18,455 nucleotides of DNA, taken from Sphingomonas sp. (lineage in GTDB: Bacteria > Pseudomonadota > Alphaproteobacteria > Sphingomonadales > Sphingomonadaceae). Position numbers and translations under genes: made by a program. Below, in pieces: positions 16,088-18,455 of this stretch; within the stretch, counting starts at the first letter, position 1; each line of letters opens with the position of its first letter. The notes beneath the pieces are model-generated. The model was not told the origin of the DNA and ran no database searches. It saw only the letters and a list, made by a program, of their open reading frames with translations. The stretch spans positions 1 to 18,455 of the forward strand of contig JAFBAM010000178.1 of the NCBI GenBank assembly GCA_019247755.1. The letters run 5' to 3'.

Positions 16088-16749
16088 CTAACCGGTTCCT
16101 CCAGGGAGTAGCCGAGTCCGCGGATCGTGGTGATCACGTCCGGGCCGAGTTTCTTGCGGATGCGGGTCACGAACACCTCGATCGTGTTCGAATCCCGATC
16201 GAAATCCTGGTCGTAAATATGCTCGATAAGCTCGGTCCTGCTTACGACCTTGCCCTTGTGATGCATGAGGTAGCTGAGCAGCTTATACTCCTGAGCCGTG
16301 AGCTTCACCGGCTCGCCGCCCTTAGTGACCTTGCCCGAGCGCGTGTCGAGGCGGATGTCGCCGGCATTGAGCTCGCTCGACGCATTGCCCGACGAGCGGC
16401 GGATCAGTGCGCGAAGGCGGGCGATCAGCTCCTCCGTCTGGAACGGCTTGGCGAGATAGTCGTCGGCGCCGGCATCCAGCCCCGCAACCTTGTCCGACCA
16501 GCTGTCGCGCGCGGTCAGGACGAGCACGGGCATCTTGCGCCCTTCCTTCCGCCAGCGGTCGAGGACGGTCAGGCCATCGACTTCGGGCAGGCCGAGGTCG
16601 AGGATCACGGCGTCATAGTTTTCGGTCGATCCCAGATAGTGGCCGTCCTCGCCGTCGGTGGCTAGATCGACCGCATAGCCCGCGCCTTCGAGCGTCGAGC
16701 GCAGCTGCCGCCCGAGATTGGGTTCGTCTTCGACGATCAGAACACGCAT
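16084..16749 (-). CDS. OmpR-family response regulator
   Basis: The 221-residue regulator has a receiver domain at 1-115 with acidic pocket E7/D8, phosphorylated Asp51 (VILDLGLPEVDG), Thr79 and Lys101 in the switch. A winged-helix DNA-binding domain spans about 125-218, with recognition-helix sequence NTIEVFVTRIRKKLG and the final wing TIRGLGYSLE. It is of the OmpR/PhoB type, nearest in feel to PhoP. GGGGAG lies seven bases before ATG 16749. It is transcribed ahead of its kinase and 109 bases after a small PepSY protein gene, an arrangement I recall from other sphingomonads. Targets are not known. Direct repeats near 17196-17211 are a candidate binding site. Confidence 0.95.
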   Translation of the reverse strand: MRVLIVEDEPNLGRQLRSTLEGAGYAVDLATDGEDGHYLGSTENYDAVILDLGLPEVDGLTVLDRWRKEGRKMPVLVLTARDSWSDKVAGLDAGADDYLAKPFQTEELIARLRALIRRSSGNASSELNAGDIRLDTRSGKVTKGGEPVKLTAQEYKLLSYLMHHKGKVVSRTELIEHIYDQDFDRDSNTIEVFVTRIRKKLGPDVITTIRGLGYSLEEPVS

Positions 16750-16858
16750 TGATGCTCCCCGGAGCCGTTCATCTTCGCGCGGTCAACCCGCGTTGCGACG
16801 AGAAGTTGCTTATCCGGAACAACTGAGAAGAAGCTGCGGAAAGTCAATCCGCGAGCGA

Positions 16859-17155
16859 TTACTTATCGCGCGAGCGGCGGATGACCCGGCCCTGGCCGTC
16901 GACGTCGACCCAGATCACGCGGCCGTTCTGCATGAACTTGAAGCGATAGACGTCGCCATTCAGTTCAGGGCCCAGATAGTCGGCGCCACCCATCATCGGC
17001 ATGATCCGGCGTTCCAGCTGCGGAAGCGGCATCGACCGACCCTGCTCGCGCGACCGGAAGGCCTTGTCGGCATCGCGCGGGGGATCGGCCAGCGCCGGAG
17101 CGCTGGTCAGGCCGCAGAGGCACGCGGCGAGTAGGAGGGTACGCAACAGTTTCAT
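16859..17155 (-). CDS. Small secreted PepSY domain protein
   Basis: The 98-residue product has a signal peptide with probable cleavage after ALA at residue 23 (SAPALA-DPP). A LAAC at 9-12 could act as an early lipobox, but lies very near the N-terminus. The mature part is one PepSY unit: a helix with LERRIMPMMGG, then GADYLGPELNGDVYRFKFMQ and a strand pair ending VWVDVDG-like IWVDVDGQGRVIRRS. PepSY domains occur in propeptides that inhibit metalloproteases and in periplasmic sensors. Here the neighbours are a response regulator, kinase and two exported metallopeptidases, so a role as sensor accessory or protease modulator is plausible but not shown. The ribosome site (AGAAGAG) is modest. Confidence 0.85.
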   Translation of the reverse strand: MKLLRTLLLAACLCGLTSAPALADPPRDADKAFRSREQGRSMPLPQLERRIMPMMGGADYLGPELNGDVYRFKFMQNGRVIWVDVDGQGRVIRRSRDK

Positions 17156-17191
17156 GGACGACTCTTCTGTTCATGACGCTTGTATCACGAA

Positions 17192-17213
17192 GCATTGAAT
17201 AGGCTATGAATGC
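17192..17213. promoter_or_regulatory. TGAAT direct repeat in divergent promoter region
   Basis: The 98-base gap between the PepSY gene and the divergent amidohydrolase gene holds TGAAT at 17196-17200 and 17207-17211, one helical turn (11 bases) apart. They lie within GCATT...AATGC arms (17192-17196 and 17209-17213). Head-to-tail half-sites with 11-base phasing are what PhoP/OmpR-type regulators commonly bind. No clear -35/-10 pair could be assigned for either gene. Confidence 0.3.
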
Positions 17214-17253
17214 TGCGGTTGTACGGCGTTCATCGCGGCGAGGGGGTTAGGAC

Positions 17254-18455
17254 ATGCTTTTGCTCGAAATCTGGGCGGCCGCTGCGGCGGCGGCTGTGGT
17301 GCCAACCCCCGTGCCGGTCGCTACCCAGGCTCCCGCACGGATGGAGCAGGTGCCGTCGCGCCAGGCCGGGGAAGGCGAGGGGCCCTATCGCAAGCTGGTG
17401 ATCCGGGGCGCGATGGTGATCAAGGGCGACGGCTCCCCGCCGATGGGCCCGATGGATATCGTGATCGAAGGCAACAGGATCACCGACCTCAATCCGGCCG
17501 GAACGCCGGGCGTTGCTCTGAAGCCCAATCGCCCGCCGCTTGACGCCGCCAAGGAGATCGACGCGACCGGCATGTGGGTGATGCCGGGGTTCATCGATAC
17601 CCACGGTCATAACGGCGATCCTCGCAAGGCGCCCAACGCCTCCTATGGCTACAAGCTGTGGCTTGCGCACGGTGTCACAACGGTGCGCGGCGTGCCCTTC
17701 TACTTCGGCGATGTCTCGCAGACGCTTTCCGACCGCGCACGCAGCGCAAATAACACTATCGTCGCCCCGCGGTTGGTGACCTACGCGGTGATCGGCGACG
17801 CCTGGCCGAACGGCGATGTGAAGACGCCGGAGCAGGCCCGGGCATGGGTGCGCTGGGCCGCCAAGACTGGCTTCGACGGGGTCAAGTTCTTCAACATGGA
17901 CCCGCCGGAGGTCACCAGGGCGGCGATCGACGAAGCGCGCAAGCTTCACATGGGCACGATCGCGCATCTGTCGCAGCCGGGTGTGGCTCGCTTCAACGCA
18001 CTCGATGCCGGCCGCGCCGGGCTCGGCACCGTCACTCACTTCTACGGCCATTTCGAAGCGCTGCTGAAGGATCACCGCGTCCAGGCGGTCTCGAATGACT
18101 ATAATTATCTGAACGAGCAGGACCGCTTCGGCGATTTCGCCGACCTTGCCGACCAGATCGTCGAGCCGGGCGGACCCGAATGGAACGCCTATCTCCGCGA
18201 GCAGCTCTCGCATGGCGTCGTCTTCAACCCGACCTTCAACATCTACTCCGCCTCGCGCGACCTGATGCGGGCCCGGAACGCCGACTGGAACGCCAAATAC
18301 GTGCTGCCCTCGATGATGAGCTATTACGGCGCCAACCGCGAGCATCACGGTTCCTACTGGTACGACTGGACGACCGCGCGCGAGATCAAGTGGCGGCGCT
18401 TCTACGTGCCCTACATGCGGCTCATGAACGACTATAAGAATATGGGCGGGCTGGT
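17254..18455 (+). CDS. Amidohydrolase family protein, 3' end outside the window
   Basis: About 400 residues are visible and the frame is still open at the right edge. A TAG lies just two codons before ATG 17254, so the gene cannot start earlier; AGGA lies just before the ATG. The N-terminus is Ala-rich and hydrophobic, perhaps an export signal, but lacks the usual positive charge. The metal-dependent amidohydrolase core follows: a beta-sandwich start (about 46-110), PGFIDTHGH with His117 and His119, LAHGVTTVRG, Lys211 in GVKFFN as a possible bridging residue, His238 in IAHLSQPG, and His262/His266 in THFYGH. The type resembles imidazolonepropionase-like or secreted peptidase-like members. The expected C-terminal catalytic Asp is beyond the edge. 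Substrate is unknown. It diverges from the PepSY gene. Confidence 0.88.
   Translation, partial: MLLLEIWAAAAAAAVVPTPVPVATQAPARMEQVPSRQAGEGEGPYRKLVIRGAMVIKGDGSPPMGPMDIVIEGNRITDLNPAGTPGVALKPNRPPLDAAKEIDATGMWVMPGFIDTHGHNGDPRKAPNASYGYKLWLAHGVTTVRGVPFYFGDVSQTLSDRARSANNTIVAPRLVTYAVIGDAWPNGDVKTPEQARAWVRWAAKTGFDGVKFFNMDPPEVTRAAIDEARKLHMGTIAHLSQPGVARFNALDAGRAGLGTVTHFYGHFEALLKDHRVQAVSNDYNYLNEQDRFGDFADLADQIVEPGGPEWNAYLREQLSHGVVFNPTFNIYSASRDLMRARNADWNAKYVLPSMMSYYGANREHHGSYWYDWTTAREIKWRRFYVPYMRLMNDYKNMGGL

Noticed and set aside
17230..18348. A 372-codon minus-strand open frame opposite the amidohydrolase
   Set aside because: The plus strand carries a clear amidohydrolase with metal-ligand histidines. The minus frame has no recognisable domain and covers the true gene's start.

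Overview
This is GC-rich chromosomal DNA that reads as an alphaproteobacterium, most likely a sphingomonad (Sphingomonadales). The placement is an inference from gene content and style: an NDUFS4-type complex I accessory subunit, HrpB, a long-chain polyprenyl diphosphate synthase, paired M13 peptidases, and PepSY plus two-component genes. No 16S rRNA or other decisive marker is present. I found no tRNA, rRNA, CRISPR array, insertion sequence or prophage gene, so the stretch looks like ordinary chromosome.

Left part (1-3753): the first ~300 bases hold no confident gene, only a possible cut-off reading frame and a stem-loop. Then come an NDUFS4-like complex I subunit (-), a divergent uncharacterised lipoprotein (+), and the helicase gene hrpB (-), whose 3' end overlaps that of the lipoprotein gene by 14 bases.

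Glycan block (3813-7501, all -): transcription runs from a UDP-galactopyranose-mutase-like flavoprotein into an overlapping family 2 glycosyltransferase with C-terminal membrane helices, then a UDP-glucuronate decarboxylase that makes UDP-xylose. Together these look like a nucleotide-sugar and glycan assembly unit whose product is unknown.

Membrane pair (7730-9355, +): a small unrecognised multi-helix membrane protein is followed 12 bases later by a PepSY-TM protein with conserved membrane-edge histidines, probably linked to iron or electron transfer. The second gene ends on the same CTAG as the polyprenyl synthase gene on the other strand.

Right part (9352-17155, all -): in transcription order there is a secreted PepSY protein, an OmpR-family response regulator, its sensor kinase (4-base TTGA overlap), two tandem exported M13 zinc metallopeptidases and a polyprenyl diphosphate synthase. 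An amidohydrolase gene diverges from the PepSY gene and runs off the right edge. The spacer between these two holds a TGAAT direct repeat with 11-base phasing, the arrangement OmpR-family regulators often bind.

The most interesting points are the mutase-like/GT2/UXS trio as a possible unusual pentose-glycan pathway, the PepSY/two-component/double M13 neighbourhood as a possible envelope proteolysis circuit, and an identical 11-base element upstream of both M13 genes.
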